Below are positions 38,507 to 47,663 of a stretch of DNA of 64,000 bases, in pieces (within the stretch, counting starts at the first letter, position 1; the number at the start of each line of letters is the position of its first letter). The notes beneath the pieces were generated by a model that saw nothing but the letters and a program-made list of their open reading frames with translations, was not told the DNA's origin and did no database searches. Source of the stretch: Aestuariimicrobium ganziense (GTDB taxonomy: Bacteria; Actinomycetota; Actinomycetes; Propionibacteriales; Propionibacteriaceae). The DNA lies in assembly GCF_015352975.1 (NCBI RefSeq), contig NZ_JACYIZ010000001.1:124001-188000 (forward strand), written 5' to 3'. The position numbers and the translations under genes were made by a program.

Positions 38507-39336
38507 GTAACACCATGCGCTGCGCCGTCATCGGCGACCCGGTGCACCACTCGTTGTCACCAGCGCTGCACTTGGCCGCCTATCGAGCACTGGGTCTGGA
38601 CTGGCACTACCAGGCCTGCCACGTCACCCTGGCCATCCTGCCCGACTTCGTCACCTCGCTGGACGAGTCCTGGCGGGGCCTGAGCTGCACCATGCCCCAC
38701 AAGGAGGCGATCGTCGCCATGGGCGCCACCGACGAGGTGGTCGACCTGGTCGGTGTGGCCAACACGCTGGTCTTCGACGGACGCCCCGCCGACCCCGGGA
38801 CGACGCTGGTGCGCAACACCGACGTGCCCGGCTTCGGGATCGCGCTGGCCGCCCACGGCATCACCTCGCTCGGCTCGGCCACCATCGTCGGCAACGGCGC
38901 CACGGCACGATCGGCGTTGGTCGCCGCAGCCGGGCTCGGCGCCACCCGCGTCGACGTGCTGGCCCGTGACCCCCAGCGCGCCGTCGGCCTGGTCGCGTTG
39001 GGCGAACAGCTCGGCGTCGACGTCACCGCCACCGGGCTGGGGGACGAGGCACGCTCGTCCGACCTGGTGGTCTCGACGGTGCCGGTGTCGGGCTCGGGCC
39101 CACACGCCGAGGCTCTGGTGGCGCTGGCACCGGTCGTCTTCGACTCGGTCTACGACCCGTGGCCGACCCCGTTGGCCGAGGCCGGTTCCACCACCGGACG
39201 ACTCGTCCTCAACGGCTTGGACCTGCTCGCTGGGCAGGCCGTCGACCAGGTGCGCTGGATGACCGGCGGCACGGTGACCTTCGAGTTGTTGCGCACCGCA
39301 GCGCGGGACGCCATCGCCGCCCGCGCCACGACCTGA
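38500..39336 (+). CDS. aroE: Shikimate dehydrogenase
   Basis: NADP-dependent reduction of 3-dehydroshikimate in aromatic amino-acid synthesis. 278 residues from the GTG at 38500, which has CAGGAGAA 11 nt upstream and overlaps mltG by 7 nt; an ATG at 38515 is the alternative. Substrate motif HSLSPALH and the catalytic lysine in [10 protein letters not shown] are present; the NADP domain has the compressed [10 protein letters not shown] motif. It leads the aroE-aroC-aroK-aroB run. Confidence 0.95.
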   Translation: MLSNTMRCAVIGDPVHHSLSPALHLAAYRALGLDWHYQACHVTLAILPDFVTSLDESWRGLSCTMPHKEAIVAMGATDEVVDLVGVANTLVFDGRPADPGTTLVRNTDVPGFGIALAAHGITSLGSATIVGNGATARSALVAAAGLGATRVDVLARDPQRAVGLVALGEQLGVDVTATGLGDEARSSDLVVSTVPVSGSGPHAEALVALAPVVFDSVYDPWPTPLAEAGSTTGRLVLNGLDLLAGQAVDQVRWMTGGTVTFELLRTAARDAIAARATT

Positions 39337-39349
39337 GAGACTGGCCCGC

Positions 39350-40567
39350 ATGTTGCGATGGATGACGGCCGGGGAGTCCCACGGCCAGGCCCTGGTCGCC
39401 ACCATGGAGGGGATCCCTGCCCACGTGCAGGTGACCAGCGACGACCTGCGTCGCGACCTCGCCAGGCGGCGACTCGGGGTGGGACGCGGTGCCCGGATGA
39501 AGTTCGAGGCCGACGAGATCACCATGGTCGCCGGGTTCCGGCACGGCGAGACCTTGGGATCACCGGTCTCGATCATCGTCGGCAACACCGAATGGCCCAA
39601 GTGGGTCGAGGTGATGAACCCCGACCCGGTCGATGAGCATGTGCTGGCCGAGCAGGCCCGCAACGCCCCACTCACCCGCCCTCGTCCCGGGCACGCCGAC
39701 CTGGCCGGCATGCAGAAGTACGACTGGGACGAGGCTCGTCCCATCCTCGAGCGGGCCAGCGCCCGCGAGACCGCCGCCCGCGTGGCGCTGGGGGCGGTCG
39801 CCAAGGCGTTCCTGCGCCAGGCGGCCGGCATCGAGGTGCTCAGCCACGTGGTCGAACTCGGCCCGGTGGCCGTCCCCCTCGGCATCCACCCCACCCCCGA
39901 CCAGTTGGACGCCATCGACGCCGACCCGGTGCGCTGCGCCCACCCCGAGACCTCCGAGCGGATGGTCGCCGAGGTCGAGGCCTGCCACCGCGAGGGCGAC
40001 ACGCTCGGCGGGGTGGTCGAGGTGCTGGCCTGGGGTCTGCCCCCGGGCCTGGGCTCACACAGCCAGGGCGACCGACGTCTCGATGCCCGCCTCGCTGGGG
40101 CACTGATGGGCATCCAGGCGATCAAGGGTGTCGAACTCGGTGACGGGTTCGCCCTGGCCCGGGTGCGCGGCAGCCAGGCCCACGACGAGATCACCCCATC
40201 CTCCGACGGCATCACCCGGCTCAGCCACCACTCGGGCGGCACCGAGGGCGGCATGAGCACCGGTGAACTGCTGCGGGTGCGCGCCGCGATGAAGCCGATC
40301 GCCACCGTTCCCCGGGCGCTTCGCACGCTCGACGTCAGCACCGGTGACGAGGCCAAGGCCCACCACCAGCGTTCCGACGTGTGTGCGGTGCCGGCGGCCG
40401 GGGTGGTCGCCGAGGCGATGGTCGCGCTCGTCCTGGCCGAGTGCCTGTTGGAGAAGTTCGGTGGCGACTCGGTCGACGAGACCCGCCGCAACATCGAGTC
40501 CTACCTCGAGCAGGTCGCCGGCCGCGGACTGCGGGTGCGGCACTCACCGAGCGGGGAGCAGGGCTGA
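39350..40567 (+). CDS. aroC: Chorismate synthase
   Basis: FMN-dependent formation of chorismate from EPSP. 405 residues with the three family signatures: [10 protein letters not shown] at the N-terminus, GAVAKAFLR in the middle, and [17 protein letters not shown] near the C-terminus. GAGACT precedes the ATG by 7 nt, a one-base variant of the leaderless -10. The stop shares one base with aroK (TGATG). Confidence 0.98.
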   Translation: MLRWMTAGESHGQALVATMEGIPAHVQVTSDDLRRDLARRRLGVGRGARMKFEADEITMVAGFRHGETLGSPVSIIVGNTEWPKWVEVMNPDPVDEHVLAEQARNAPLTRPRPGHADLAGMQKYDWDEARPILERASARETAARVALGAVAKAFLRQAAGIEVLSHVVELGPVAVPLGIHPTPDQLDAIDADPVRCAHPETSERMVAEVEACHREGDTLGGVVEVLAWGLPPGLGSHSQGDRRLDARLAGALMGIQAIKGVELGDGFALARVRGSQAHDEITPSSDGITRLSHHSGGTEGGMSTGELLRVRAAMKPIATVPRALRTLDVSTGDEAKAHHQRSDVCAVPAAGVVAEAMVALVLAECLLEKFGGDSVDETRRNIESYLEQVAGRGLRVRHSPSGEQG

Positions 40568-41058
40568 TGGCGATCGCTGTCGTCGGTGCGCCCGCCTCGG
40601 GCAAGTCGAGCGTGGGCCGACGGCTCGCCCAGTCCTTGGACCTGCCCTTCGTCGACGTCGACCACGAGATCGAGCACCGCTCGGGCAAGAGCATCCCCGA
40701 GATGTTCGCCGACGAGGGCGAGGCGCACTTTCGTACCCTCGAACGCGAGGTCACCCTGGAACTGCTCGACCGCGGCGGTGTGGTCAGCCTGGGCGGGGGA
40801 GCGGTGCTCAACCCCGACATCCGCGCCGCCCTGGTCGGCCACGACGTGGTGTGGCTGCAGGTCTCGGTCACCCACGCCACCCGCCGCGTCGGCATGAACG
40901 TGATGCGGCCGCTGCTGCTGGGGGATGTGCGGGCCAACCTGCAGCGGCTGATGGACGAGCGCGAACCGCTCTACCGCGAGCTCGCAACAGTGACCATCGA
41001 CACCAACAAGCGACGGGTCGACGACATCGTCGCCCAGATCACCGAGAGGCTGACATGA
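40567..41058 (+). CDS. aroK: Shikimate kinase
   Basis: Phosphorylates shikimate with ATP. 163 residues: P-loop GAPASGKSS at 7-15, shikimate-binding Asp in FVDVDHEIE, FRTLEREV with the conserved Arg, LGGGAVLN, and the lid around RPLLLG. Starts on the last base of aroC and overlaps aroB by 4 nt. Confidence 0.97.
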   Translation: MAIAVVGAPASGKSSVGRRLAQSLDLPFVDVDHEIEHRSGKSIPEMFADEGEAHFRTLEREVTLELLDRGGVVSLGGGAVLNPDIRAALVGHDVVWLQVSVTHATRRVGMNVMRPLLLGDVRANLQRLMDEREPLYRELATVTIDTNKRRVDDIVAQITERLT

Positions 41059-42137
41059 TCGTCGACGTCGCCACCGCACAGCCCTACCAGGTCTTCATCG
41101 GCCCCGGCACCCTGGCCGAACTGCCCGGCCTGGTCGCCGGTGCGGCCAAGGTCGCGATCGTCCGGCCTGAGACCCTCACCGACCGGGCACTCGAGGTCGC
41201 CGCCCTGCTCGCCGACCACGGCATCGAGGTGCTGCAACTGGAGGTGCCCGACGCCGAGCAGGCCAAGACCCCGCAGGTGCTGGCCGAGGCCTGGACCCGG
41301 CTCGCCGAGGCACGGTTCACCCGCAGCGACATGGTGGTCGGCCTGGGCGGGGGAGCGACCACCGACCTGGCCGGGTTCCTGGCCGCCAGTTGGCTGCGCG
41401 GGGTGGGCTGGGTGGTCGTCCCGACCACTGTTCTCGGCATGGTCGACGCTGCCGTCGGCGGCAAGACCGGCATCAACCTGCCCCAGGGCAAGAACCTGGT
41501 CGGCGCCTTCCACGAGCCACGCGGGGTGATCTGCGACCTCGACCTGCTCGAGGGCCTGCCCGACAGCGAGGTGCGCCAAGGCCTGGCCGAGGTGGTCAAG
41601 TGCGGGTTCATCGCCGACCCGAAGATCCTCGACCTGGTCGAGCAGGACCCTGCCGAGGCCACCACGGTCACCTCGATCCGGTTCGCCGAACTTGTGCGCC
41701 GGGCGATCGAGGTCAAGGTCGACACCGTCACCGTCGACCTGCACGAGGCGACCTCGTCGTCCAGTTGGGTGGGTCGCGAGAAGCTCAACTATGGGCACAC
41801 GCTGGCGCACGCCATCGAGCAACTGGCCGACTTCCGCTGGCGCCACGGCGAGGCGGTCAGCGTCGGCATGGTGTTCGCCGCCGAGCTGTCCCACCACGCA
41901 CTCGGCCTCGACCGCGAGGTCGTCGACCGACACCGCGACGTGCTGCGGGCGCTGCGCCTGCCGATCGACCACGACGTGGCCGACTGGCCGCGGCTGCGCG
42001 AGGTGGTCGCCCTGGACAAGAAGAACCGTGGGGCCACCTTGCGCTTCATCGGGGTGCCCCGGCTGGGTGAGGTCGAACTGATCGAGGGCCCGGACGAGGA
42101 CGTGCTGGCCCTGTGCCACGCGTCGGTGGAACGGTGA
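41055..42137 (+). CDS. aroB: 3-dehydroquinate synthase
   Basis: NAD-dependent, metal-requiring cyclisation of DAHP to 3-dehydroquinate. 360 residues: NAD-binding GGGATTDLAGFLAASW, PTTVLGMVDAAVGGKTGIN, metal ligands in EVVKCGFI and NYGHTLAHAIE, and the basic KKNRGATLRF patch. In many actinobacteria aroQ (type II dehydroquinase) and pepQ follow before efp; here they are absent and accessory genes fill the space. Confidence 0.98.
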   Translation: MIVDVATAQPYQVFIGPGTLAELPGLVAGAAKVAIVRPETLTDRALEVAALLADHGIEVLQLEVPDAEQAKTPQVLAEAWTRLAEARFTRSDMVVGLGGGATTDLAGFLAASWLRGVGWVVVPTTVLGMVDAAVGGKTGINLPQGKNLVGAFHEPRGVICDLDLLEGLPDSEVRQGLAEVVKCGFIADPKILDLVEQDPAEATTVTSIRFAELVRRAIEVKVDTVTVDLHEATSSSSWVGREKLNYGHTLAHAIEQLADFRWRHGEAVSVGMVFAAELSHHALGLDREVVDRHRDVLRALRLPIDHDVADWPRLREVVALDKKNRGATLRFIGVPRLGEVELIEGPDEDVLALCHASVER

Positions 42138-42152
42138 CCAGCGGCATGCGTC

Positions 42153-42158
42153 TAGGCT
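42153..42158 (+). promoter_or_regulatory. -10 box TAGGCT, leaderless promoter of two small membrane genes
   Basis: TAGGCT, 7 nt, GTG at 42166; it begins 16 nt after the aroB stop. Confidence 0.55.
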
Positions 42159-42165
42159 GGCCGTC

Positions 42166-42471
42166 GTGATCGTCCTGCTGCAGTACCTGGCGGGCATCGT
42201 CGTTCCGCTGACGCTGTTCGTCATGGTGATGATGCGCACCCGGCCCGGCATGGTGCGCATGCTGGGCGGCTTCGCCTTCGCCATGCTCACCGTCTCGGGC
42301 ATCTACAACTACGCCAGCGCGATTCAGCCGATACGCAACTTCCCGTTCTGGTTCCAGGCTGCGCTCAGCTTCGGCGGGGTGATCCTGGCGGTGATCGCCG
42401 TGCTGATCGGCGGCATCCAGACCCAGGCCGATGAGGACAACAAGCCGTTCGTCGCGAAGGAGGACGCATGA
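42166..42471 (+). CDS. Small three-helix membrane protein, unknown
   Basis: 101 residues with three predicted helices (about 3-22, 30-50, 62-83) and a short acidic, Lys-containing tail (TQADEDNKPFVAKEDA). No recognised family. It overlaps the next small membrane gene by 4 nt (ATGA), so the two products probably act together. Confidence 0.7.
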   Translation: MIVLLQYLAGIVVPLTLFVMVMMRTRPGMVRMLGGFAFAMLTVSGIYNYASAIQPIRNFPFWFQAALSFGGVILAVIAVLIGGIQTQADEDNKPFVAKEDA

Positions 42472-42797
42472 GCGACGACGCAGGCGTGTGGGTGATGGTC
42501 GGCATCTACTGGGGGATGACCCTGGTGCTCGACCTCGCCGTCGTGCTGTTCTGGGCCCGTGGCAGGTCGCGGCTGTTCACCGCGGGCGCGCTCGCACTGA
42601 TGCTGGTCAACCACTTCCTGCTGTCGCTGGTGCTGCCCGCCGGTCAGATCGGCTCGCTGCTGCGGCAACTGTCGACGTTGGCGGCGCTGGTGCTGCTGGC
42701 CATGGGCGTGATCACCTCACGCCCACGACCGGCCCCCGGCACCGTCGAACCGGTGCGCCGTCAGCCGCGCAGGACCACCACCGGGCTGTGGGACTGA
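42468..42797 (+). CDS. Small membrane protein, unknown
   Basis: 109 residues: helices at about 7-29, 38-57 and 66-85, then an Arg/Pro-rich cytoplasmic-looking tail (RPRPAPGTVEPVRRQPRR). Its 3' end overlaps the convergent universal stress gene by 37 nt, and the tail corresponds to the antisense part. Likely partner of the preceding protein. Confidence 0.65.
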   Translation: MSDDAGVWVMVGIYWGMTLVLDLAVVLFWARGRSRLFTAGALALMLVNHFLLSLVLPAGQIGSLLRQLSTLAALVLLAMGVITSRPRPAPGTVEPVRRQPRRTTTGLWD

Positions 42798-43651
42798 CGC
42801 AGCACCTCCTTGCTGGTGCTGCCCAGCAACAGGGCAGTGAAACCGCCTCGACCCCGTGAACCGACCACGACCAGGCTGGCGTCCTTCGACTGTTCGACCA
42901 GCGCCTGGCCGGCCGACCCGTGGGCGACGATCCGGTCGATCGACAGCATCGGGTACTTCGAGATGGTCGGCGCCAGCCACTCGGTGACCGCGCGGTCGGC
43001 GGCCTCGGTGACCGTCGTCAGGTCGTAGGTGCCCAGTTCTGCGGCGTGCAACTCGCGCGGGCCGATGTTCCAGGTGTGGACGACGCGCAGCGGCTTGTTC
43101 GTCCTGGACGCCTCCTCGCTGGCGAACTCCATGGCCGCCCGTGCCGCCGTGGAGTCATCCACACCCACCACGATCGGACCGTCGGGATGGAACTCGGTGC
43201 CGGTGACCACGGCCACCGGTCCATGGGCGTGGGTGGCCACGGCGTCGGCCGTCCCACCCAGGGCACGAACCCCCACGGGCACCCGCTCACCTCGGGCTGC
43301 GATCACGACCATGGTGGCGGTCTTGGTGGCCCTGGCCAGCACGTACGAGGCGATGCCCTCGACGACGGCGGTCTCGATCACCAGGCTGGGATGGTCCATG
43401 GCGACCCGATCACGCTCGCCGGCGAGCTTCTTCTCGGCCCGTTCGGTCAACTGGGCCAGGTAGTTGCCGTCGCGCATGGCCGCGAACACGTGCCCCTTGC
43501 GGGGCAGCGGCAGTTCGGGGAGCACCAGCACGATCAGCAGCACTTTTCCGTCGCGGGCGGCGCGCTGGGCAGCCCAGTCCACGGCTCCGCGAGCGGGGTG
43601 GGAGAGGTCGGTCCCCACGACGATGCGATCGGTGAAGTCCACGTCAGACAT
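42761..43651 (-). CDS. Tandem universal stress protein (two Usp domains)
   Basis: 296 residues; the start is the ATG behind a near-perfect AGGAGGAAGC ribosome-binding site (upstream in-frame codons lack one). Domain 1 (about 1-140) begins FTDRIVVGTDLSHPARGAVDWA; domain 2 (about 148-296) begins PIVVGVDDSTAARAAMEFA. Domain 2 keeps the ATP signature G-x-x-G-(9x)-G-S/T (GSRGRGGFTALLLGSTS). In domain 1 the equivalent stretch (ARGERVPVGVRALGGTADA) is degenerate. Two-domain Usps are common in actinobacterial dormancy and stress regulons. Confidence 0.9.
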   Translation of the reverse strand: MSDVDFTDRIVVGTDLSHPARGAVDWAAQRAARDGKVLLIVLVLPELPLPRKGHVFAAMRDGNYLAQLTERAEKKLAGERDRVAMDHPSLVIETAVVEGIASYVLARATKTATMVVIAARGERVPVGVRALGGTADAVATHAHGPVAVVTGTEFHPDGPIVVGVDDSTAARAAMEFASEEASRTNKPLRVVHTWNIGPRELHAAELGTYDLTTVTEAADRAVTEWLAPTISKYPMLSIDRIVAHGSAGQALVEQSKDASLVVVGSRGRGGFTALLLGSTSKEVLRQSHSPVVVLRG

Positions 43652-43719
43652 GCTTCCTCCTGGCTGTGCGTACGACATCGTGCCGACACGCCCGCGGGGG
43701 TGCTTGCTGCTCTGTGACC

Positions 43720-43725
43720 AGTCTA
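43720..43725 (-). promoter_or_regulatory. -10 box TAGACT for the universal stress protein gene
   Basis: It reads leftward with a leader of about 65 nt before the ribosome-binding site and ATG at 43651. It lies in the 99-nt gap after the pentapeptide-repeat gene. Confidence 0.4.
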
Positions 43726-43750
43726 CTCCTGACAACGCCTGTCGCGCTGG

Positions 43751-44419
43751 TCACCAGTCCACCTCGATGCCCAGTTCCTGGGCCAGTTGACCGGCGAAGG
43801 CCAGCGGGTCGACCGGCTGCACCTGCAGACCCCGAAGCCTGGCCAGACCGCCCGCACCGTACAACTCGCAACCCTGCATCCTCACCCGTTCGACGATCCG
43901 TACCTGGTGGAACTGGGCCCTGCTCAGGTCGGACTCGGTGAAGACCACGTCGGCCAGTGCTGCCATCGACAAGTCGGCGCCGGCCAGCCGGCAGCGGGTG
44001 AAGCTGACCCGGCGCAGGGTGGTGTCGCGCAGTGTGGCCAGGTCGAGCACGCAGTCGGTGAAGGCGACGTCGCTGAGCGTCGATCCCGACCAGACCACGC
44101 CGGTCAATCGGCAGCGCTCCACCAGCAGCCGGGTGAGGCTGCCCTCCTGCACCAGGCTGTTGGCGGCATCGAGGTCGCTCCAGGCCAGGTCACGCCAGGA
44201 CGGCCGGTACCAGTCACTCTCGGCCAACGTGCCACCGCGCGCTCGTCCCTGTGACCACTCGACGAACTCACTGCCGTGCCCCTCGAGCACCACCCGGGCG
44301 GCGTCGAGGTCGCTGACCAGGGCGTCGTCGCCGACCTGGTGAGTGGTGAGTTCGTCCACCGCACGCAGCTGGTCGAACCGCGGTGCAGCGGGCGGGCGCG
44401 GCAGGTGGTCGGTGGGCAT
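43751..44419 (-). CDS. Pentapeptide-repeat protein
   Basis: 222 residues. The centre (about 72-190) is a run of degenerate A(D/N)LXX pentapeptides (for example SDVAFTDCVLDLATLRDTTL and GADLSMAALADVVFTESDL), which form a right-handed quadrilateral beta-helix. Such proteins include DNA mimics that protect gyrase (Qnr/MfpA), but the repeats here are short and no quinolone context exists, so the role is unknown. ATG 6 nt after TAGGGT; divergent from the amylosucrase gene. Confidence 0.85.
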   Translation of the reverse strand: MPTDHLPRPPAAPRFDQLRAVDELTTHQVGDDALVSDLDAARVVLEGHGSEFVEWSQGRARGGTLAESDWYRPSWRDLAWSDLDAANSLVQEGSLTRLLVERCRLTGVVWSGSTLSDVAFTDCVLDLATLRDTTLRRVSFTRCRLAGADLSMAALADVVFTESDLSRAQFHQVRIVERVRMQGCELYGAGGLARLRGLQVQPVDPLAFAGQLAQELGIEVDW

Positions 44420-44425
44420 GTCGAC

Positions 44426-44431
44426 ACCCTA
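44426..44431 (-). promoter_or_regulatory. -10 box TAGGGT, leaderless promoter of the pentapeptide-repeat gene
   Basis: Reading leftward, TAGGGT, 6 nt, ATG at 44419. It faces away from the amylosucrase -10 box 33 bp to the right. Confidence 0.5.
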
Positions 44432-44464
44432 GGGGCCGCCACCGACAGCGTCGGTGCCCTGTTC

Positions 44465-44470
44465 TAAGCT
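44465..44470 (+). promoter_or_regulatory. -10 box TAAGCT, leaderless amylosucrase promoter
   Basis: TAAGCT, 6 nt, ATG at 44477. No catabolite-type operator or regulator gene is recognisable in the 57-bp divergent gap. Confidence 0.5.
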
Positions 44471-44476
44471 GCCGAC

Positions 44477-46369
44477 ATGCCCACCGACGTGCAGACCTTG
44501 CAGCAGACCTTCGACCTTCGCGTGGAGCGGTACGGGCCACAGCTGCGCGAGGGCTTGGCCGCGGTCTACGGCGACCGCGCGGATGAGACCGCCGACCGTG
44601 TGCTGCGGATCGCTGCCGACACGCTGCGTGACCGGCCCGCCGACCTTCGCCGACTGGACGAGGCCCGACTGCTTCGCCCCGACTGGCTGCAGGGCCCCGA
44701 CGCGATCGGCTACGTCACCTACACCGACCGGTTCGCAGGCACCCTCAACGGCGTCGCCGAACACCTCGACCACCTCGAGTCGCTGGGGGTGACCTACCTG
44801 CACCTGATGCCGCTGCTCACCCCGCGCGAGGGCGAGAACGACGGCGGCTACGCGGTCAAGGACTTCCGCAGCGTCCGCCCCGACCTCGGCACGATGGACG
44901 ACCTGGCGGCGCTGACCGCCGCCCTGCGCCCCCGGGGGATCAGCTTGGTGATGGACCTCGTCCTCAACCACGTCGCCGACCAGCACGAGTGGGTGCAGCG
45001 TGCCAGGGCTGGCGAGCAGAAGTACCGCGACTACTTCCACACCTTCACCGACCGGGCCGACGTCGACGCCTGGGAGGCAACGCTGCCCGAGATCTTCCCC
45101 GACTTCGCCCCCGGCAACTTCACCTACGACGACGACCTGCAGGCCTGGGTGTGGACCACCTTCAACCGCTGGCAGTGGGACCTCAACTGGGCCAACCCCG
45201 ATGTGTTCTGCGAGTTCGTCGAGATCCTGTGCCACCTGGCCAACCAGGGTGCGGAGGTGTTCCGGCTCGACGCCATCGCGTTCATCTGGAAGGAGTTGGG
45301 CACCGACTGCCAGAACGAGCCGCCGGTGCACTTCATCACCCAGGCCCTGCGTGCGGCGCTGCGGATCGCCGCCCCCGCCACCGCTTTCAAGGCCGAGGCC
45401 ATCGTCGGCCCGGCCGACCTGATCGGCTACCTGGGACGAGGCGCCCACCACGGACTGGTCAGCGACATGGCCTACCACAACTCGGTGATGGTGCAGTTGT
45501 GGAGTGCGCTGGCCAGCCGCGACGTGCGACTGTTCGAGGTGGCACTGTCGAACTTCCCGCCCAAGCCGACCACCACGACGTGGGGCACCTACGTGCGCTG
45601 CCACGACGACATCGGCTGGGCGGTGAGCGACTCCGACGCCGGTCAGGCCGGGCTCGACCCGTTCGCCCACCGCCGGTTCCTGAGTGACTTCTACTCCGGC
45701 GACCACCCCGGCAGCTTCGCCACCGGACTGGTGTTCCAGGAGAACCGCGCCACCGGCGATCGCCGGATCTCGGGCACCCTGGCCAGCCTGGCGGGCCTGG
45801 AGAAGGCACTGGCCGCCGGCGATGACGGGGCGCTGCGCGACGCGATCGCCCGGATCGTGCTGCTGAACGCGGTCATCCTGGGCTTCGGTGGGGTGCCGCT
45901 GCTCTACATGGGTGACGAGGTGGCGATGCTCAACGACCATTCCTACCTCGACGACCCCGAGCACGCCGCGGACAACCGGTGGGTGCATCGTCCGAAGATG
46001 GACTGGGACGCGGTGGCCGAGGCCGACGACGACCACGCCAGCCCGCAGGGACAGGTACTGGTGGCCATGCGTCACCTGATCGGGGTGCGCAAGCGCACGC
46101 CGCACCTGCACGCCAGCGTCGAGTCGCGGGTGCTGCCCAGTCCTGACCCGCGCATCCTCCTACTGACCCGCGACCACCCGCTCGGGATGATGGTCTGCGC
46201 CTACAACCTCAGCGAGGACGAGGTCGAACTGTGGGCCGCACCACTGCGCGACCGGCTCGGCGAACACGCAGATGAGTTGATCAGCGGCAACACCTGGTCA
46301 CTCCAGCCCGAGTACCTGCGGATCCGTCCCTACCAGCCGCTGTGGCTGGTCAGGTCGCCGGTCGAGTAG
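44477..46369 (+). CDS. Amylosucrase-like GH13 enzyme
   Basis: 630 residues, close to Neisseria polysaccharea amylosucrase (makes alpha-1,4-glucan from sucrose, releasing fructose). Catalytic set: nucleophile D265 in [10 protein letters not shown], acid/base E307 in FKAEAIV, transition-state Asp D377 in CHDDIGW. The two residues whose salt bridge closes the pocket in amylosucrase (Asp144 and Arg509 in the Neisseria enzyme) correspond to D122 in NDGGYAV and R501 in DNRWVHRP. The N-terminal helical domain is present and there is no signal peptide, so it is cytoplasmic. Trehalose synthase and other GH13 enzymes are less likely given these matches. TAG stop. Confidence 0.85.
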   Translation: MPTDVQTLQQTFDLRVERYGPQLREGLAAVYGDRADETADRVLRIAADTLRDRPADLRRLDEARLLRPDWLQGPDAIGYVTYTDRFAGTLNGVAEHLDHLESLGVTYLHLMPLLTPREGENDGGYAVKDFRSVRPDLGTMDDLAALTAALRPRGISLVMDLVLNHVADQHEWVQRARAGEQKYRDYFHTFTDRADVDAWEATLPEIFPDFAPGNFTYDDDLQAWVWTTFNRWQWDLNWANPDVFCEFVEILCHLANQGAEVFRLDAIAFIWKELGTDCQNEPPVHFITQALRAALRIAAPATAFKAEAIVGPADLIGYLGRGAHHGLVSDMAYHNSVMVQLWSALASRDVRLFEVALSNFPPKPTTTTWGTYVRCHDDIGWAVSDSDAGQAGLDPFAHRRFLSDFYSGDHPGSFATGLVFQENRATGDRRISGTLASLAGLEKALAAGDDGALRDAIARIVLLNAVILGFGGVPLLYMGDEVAMLNDHSYLDDPEHAADNRWVHRPKMDWDAVAEADDDHASPQGQVLVAMRHLIGVRKRTPHLHASVESRVLPSPDPRILLLTRDHPLGMMVCAYNLSEDEVELWAAPLRDRLGEHADELISGNTWSLQPEYLRIRPYQPLWLVRSPVE

Positions 46370-46530
46370 GAGCGAGGGACCCCACGCTCTGGCGGGGGAG
46401 CGACGACCTGCTGGCCGTCGCCACCCGGGCCCTCCAGCCCGACCGCGCTCAGCGGTTCGAGTCGCTCGAGGCGATGTCGAGGGCCTGGTCGGCCGCCGCC
46501 GAATCGCTTCCCGATGGTGGGCTCGCGTAG
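46370..46530 (+). pseudogene. Remnant of a serine/threonine protein kinase C-lobe
   Basis: The 214-nt gap between the amylosucrase and efp genes holds an open stretch ending in TAG. Its sequence ([19 protein letters not shown] then [13 protein letters not shown]) reads like kinase subdomain XI, the A-L-x-x-D-P-x-x-R-F/Y-x-S helix that closes bacterial Hanks-type kinases. No start, P-loop or catalytic loop is present, so it is a fragment. Its only clear present role is that its stop forms part of the efp -10. Confidence 0.4.
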
Positions 46531-46533
46531 AAT
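46528..46533 (+). promoter_or_regulatory. -10 box TAGAAT of efp-nusB, overlapping the remnant's stop codon
   Basis: TAG of the upstream remnant plus AAT. A leader of about 44 nt contains GAAGAGGA before the efp ATG. Confidence 0.5.
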
Positions 46534-46583
46534 CGTCCGGGTTGCCCGGGACGACCGGGCTTGATGCGAGAAGAGGACTATCG

Positions 46584-47144
46584 ATGGCGTCGACCAACGA
46601 CTTGAAGAACGGCATGGTGCTCGACCTGGACGGTCAGCTGTGGCAGGTGCTGTGGTTCCAGCACCACAAGCCGGGCAAGGGCAACACCGTGGTGCGCAGC
46701 AAGCTCAAGAACGTGCTCACCGGCAAGATCGTCGACAAGACCTTCAACTCCGACACCAAGGTCGACACCGCAACCGTCGATCGCTCCGAGATGCAGTACC
46801 TCTACCACGACGGTGACGGCTACGTCTTCATGGACCAGGTCACCTTCGACCAGTTCACCATTCCCGACGACACCGTCGGTGACGCCAAGGACTACCTGCT
46901 CGAGAACGGCACCGCCACCGTGGCCCGACACAACGGCACCCCGCTGTTCATCGAACTGCCCGCCTCGGTCGAGATGGAGATCACCTACACCGAGCCCGGT
47001 CTGCAGGGCGACCGCTCCACCGGCGGCACCAAGCCCGCCACCATCGAGACCGGCAAGCAGATCCAGGTGCCGCTGTTCATCACCACCGGCGAGCGCGTCA
47101 AGGTCGACACCCGCGACGGCAGCTACCTCGGCCGCGTCAACTGA
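46584..47144 (+). CDS. efp: Elongation factor P
   Basis: Relieves ribosome stalling at polyproline. 186 residues, three beta-barrel domains: KOW-like N-terminal domain with the acceptor loop [11 protein letters not shown] (lysine at the tip, near residue 32), then the central and OB domains ending GSYLGRVN. No epmA/epmB modification genes are nearby. The window has several Pro-rich products (SecD linker, lipoprotein). Stop shares one base with nusB (TGATG). Confidence 0.98.
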   Translation: MASTNDLKNGMVLDLDGQLWQVLWFQHHKPGKGNTVVRSKLKNVLTGKIVDKTFNSDTKVDTATVDRSEMQYLYHDGDGYVFMDQVTFDQFTIPDDTVGDAKDYLLENGTATVARHNGTPLFIELPASVEMEITYTEPGLQGDRSTGGTKPATIETGKQIQVPLFITTGERVKVDTRDGSYLGRVN

Positions 47145-47662
47145 TGCCTGACCCCTCCACGGGGGACGACGCCCGCAACCTCGCGGGTCGATCGGGGCGC
47201 CCCCACTTCTCGGCGCGCACCAAGGCTCGCAAGCGCGCCCTCGACATCCTGTTCGAGGCCGACCTGCGCGACACCGACCCGCTGGCGACGCTGGGGGAGC
47301 GCAGCATCGAGGCCGACCCCCCGGTGCGGCAGTACACCGCCGAACTTGTCGAGGGCGTCGTCGAGCACGGTGAGGCCATCGACCAGCGCCTGCGGTCGAG
47401 CCTCAGTGCTGGCTGGAGCCTCGACCGGATGCCGCGAGTCGACCGCGCCCTGGCCCGGCTGGCGATCTACGAGATCGACCACGCCCGCGTGCCCGCCCGG
47501 GTGGCCATCGCCGAGGCGCTGCTGTTGGCCGGTGAGTTGTCGACCGACGAGTCACCGTCGTTCCTCAACGGGGTGCTGTCGGCTGTCGCCGGCCAGCCGC
47601 TGATGGACGAGGACGAGCTCGCCCGGGTGCACGACGACGAGGTCGCGGCCGAGCAGGCCTGA
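47144..47662 (+). CDS. nusB: Transcription antitermination factor NusB
   Basis: RNA-binding partner of NusE in rRNA antitermination. 172 residues with an extra ~22-residue N-terminus, then ARKRALDILFEADLRD, RMPRVDRALARLAIYEI and the closing FLNGVLSAVA helix. efp-nusB is the usual pair. Its stop lies 1 nt from the stop of the convergent lipoprotein gene. Confidence 0.97.
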   Translation: MPDPSTGDDARNLAGRSGRPHFSARTKARKRALDILFEADLRDTDPLATLGERSIEADPPVRQYTAELVEGVVEHGEAIDQRLRSSLSAGWSLDRMPRVDRALARLAIYEIDHARVPARVAIAEALLLAGELSTDESPSFLNGVLSAVAGQPLMDEDELARVHDDEVAAEQA

Positions 47663-47663
47663 C

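Noticed and set aside
46455..46475. GGTTCGAGTC, resembling a tRNA T-arm.
   Set aside because: No acceptor stem, anticodon arm or CCA surrounds it; it is inside the kinase-like fragment, where it encodes RFES.
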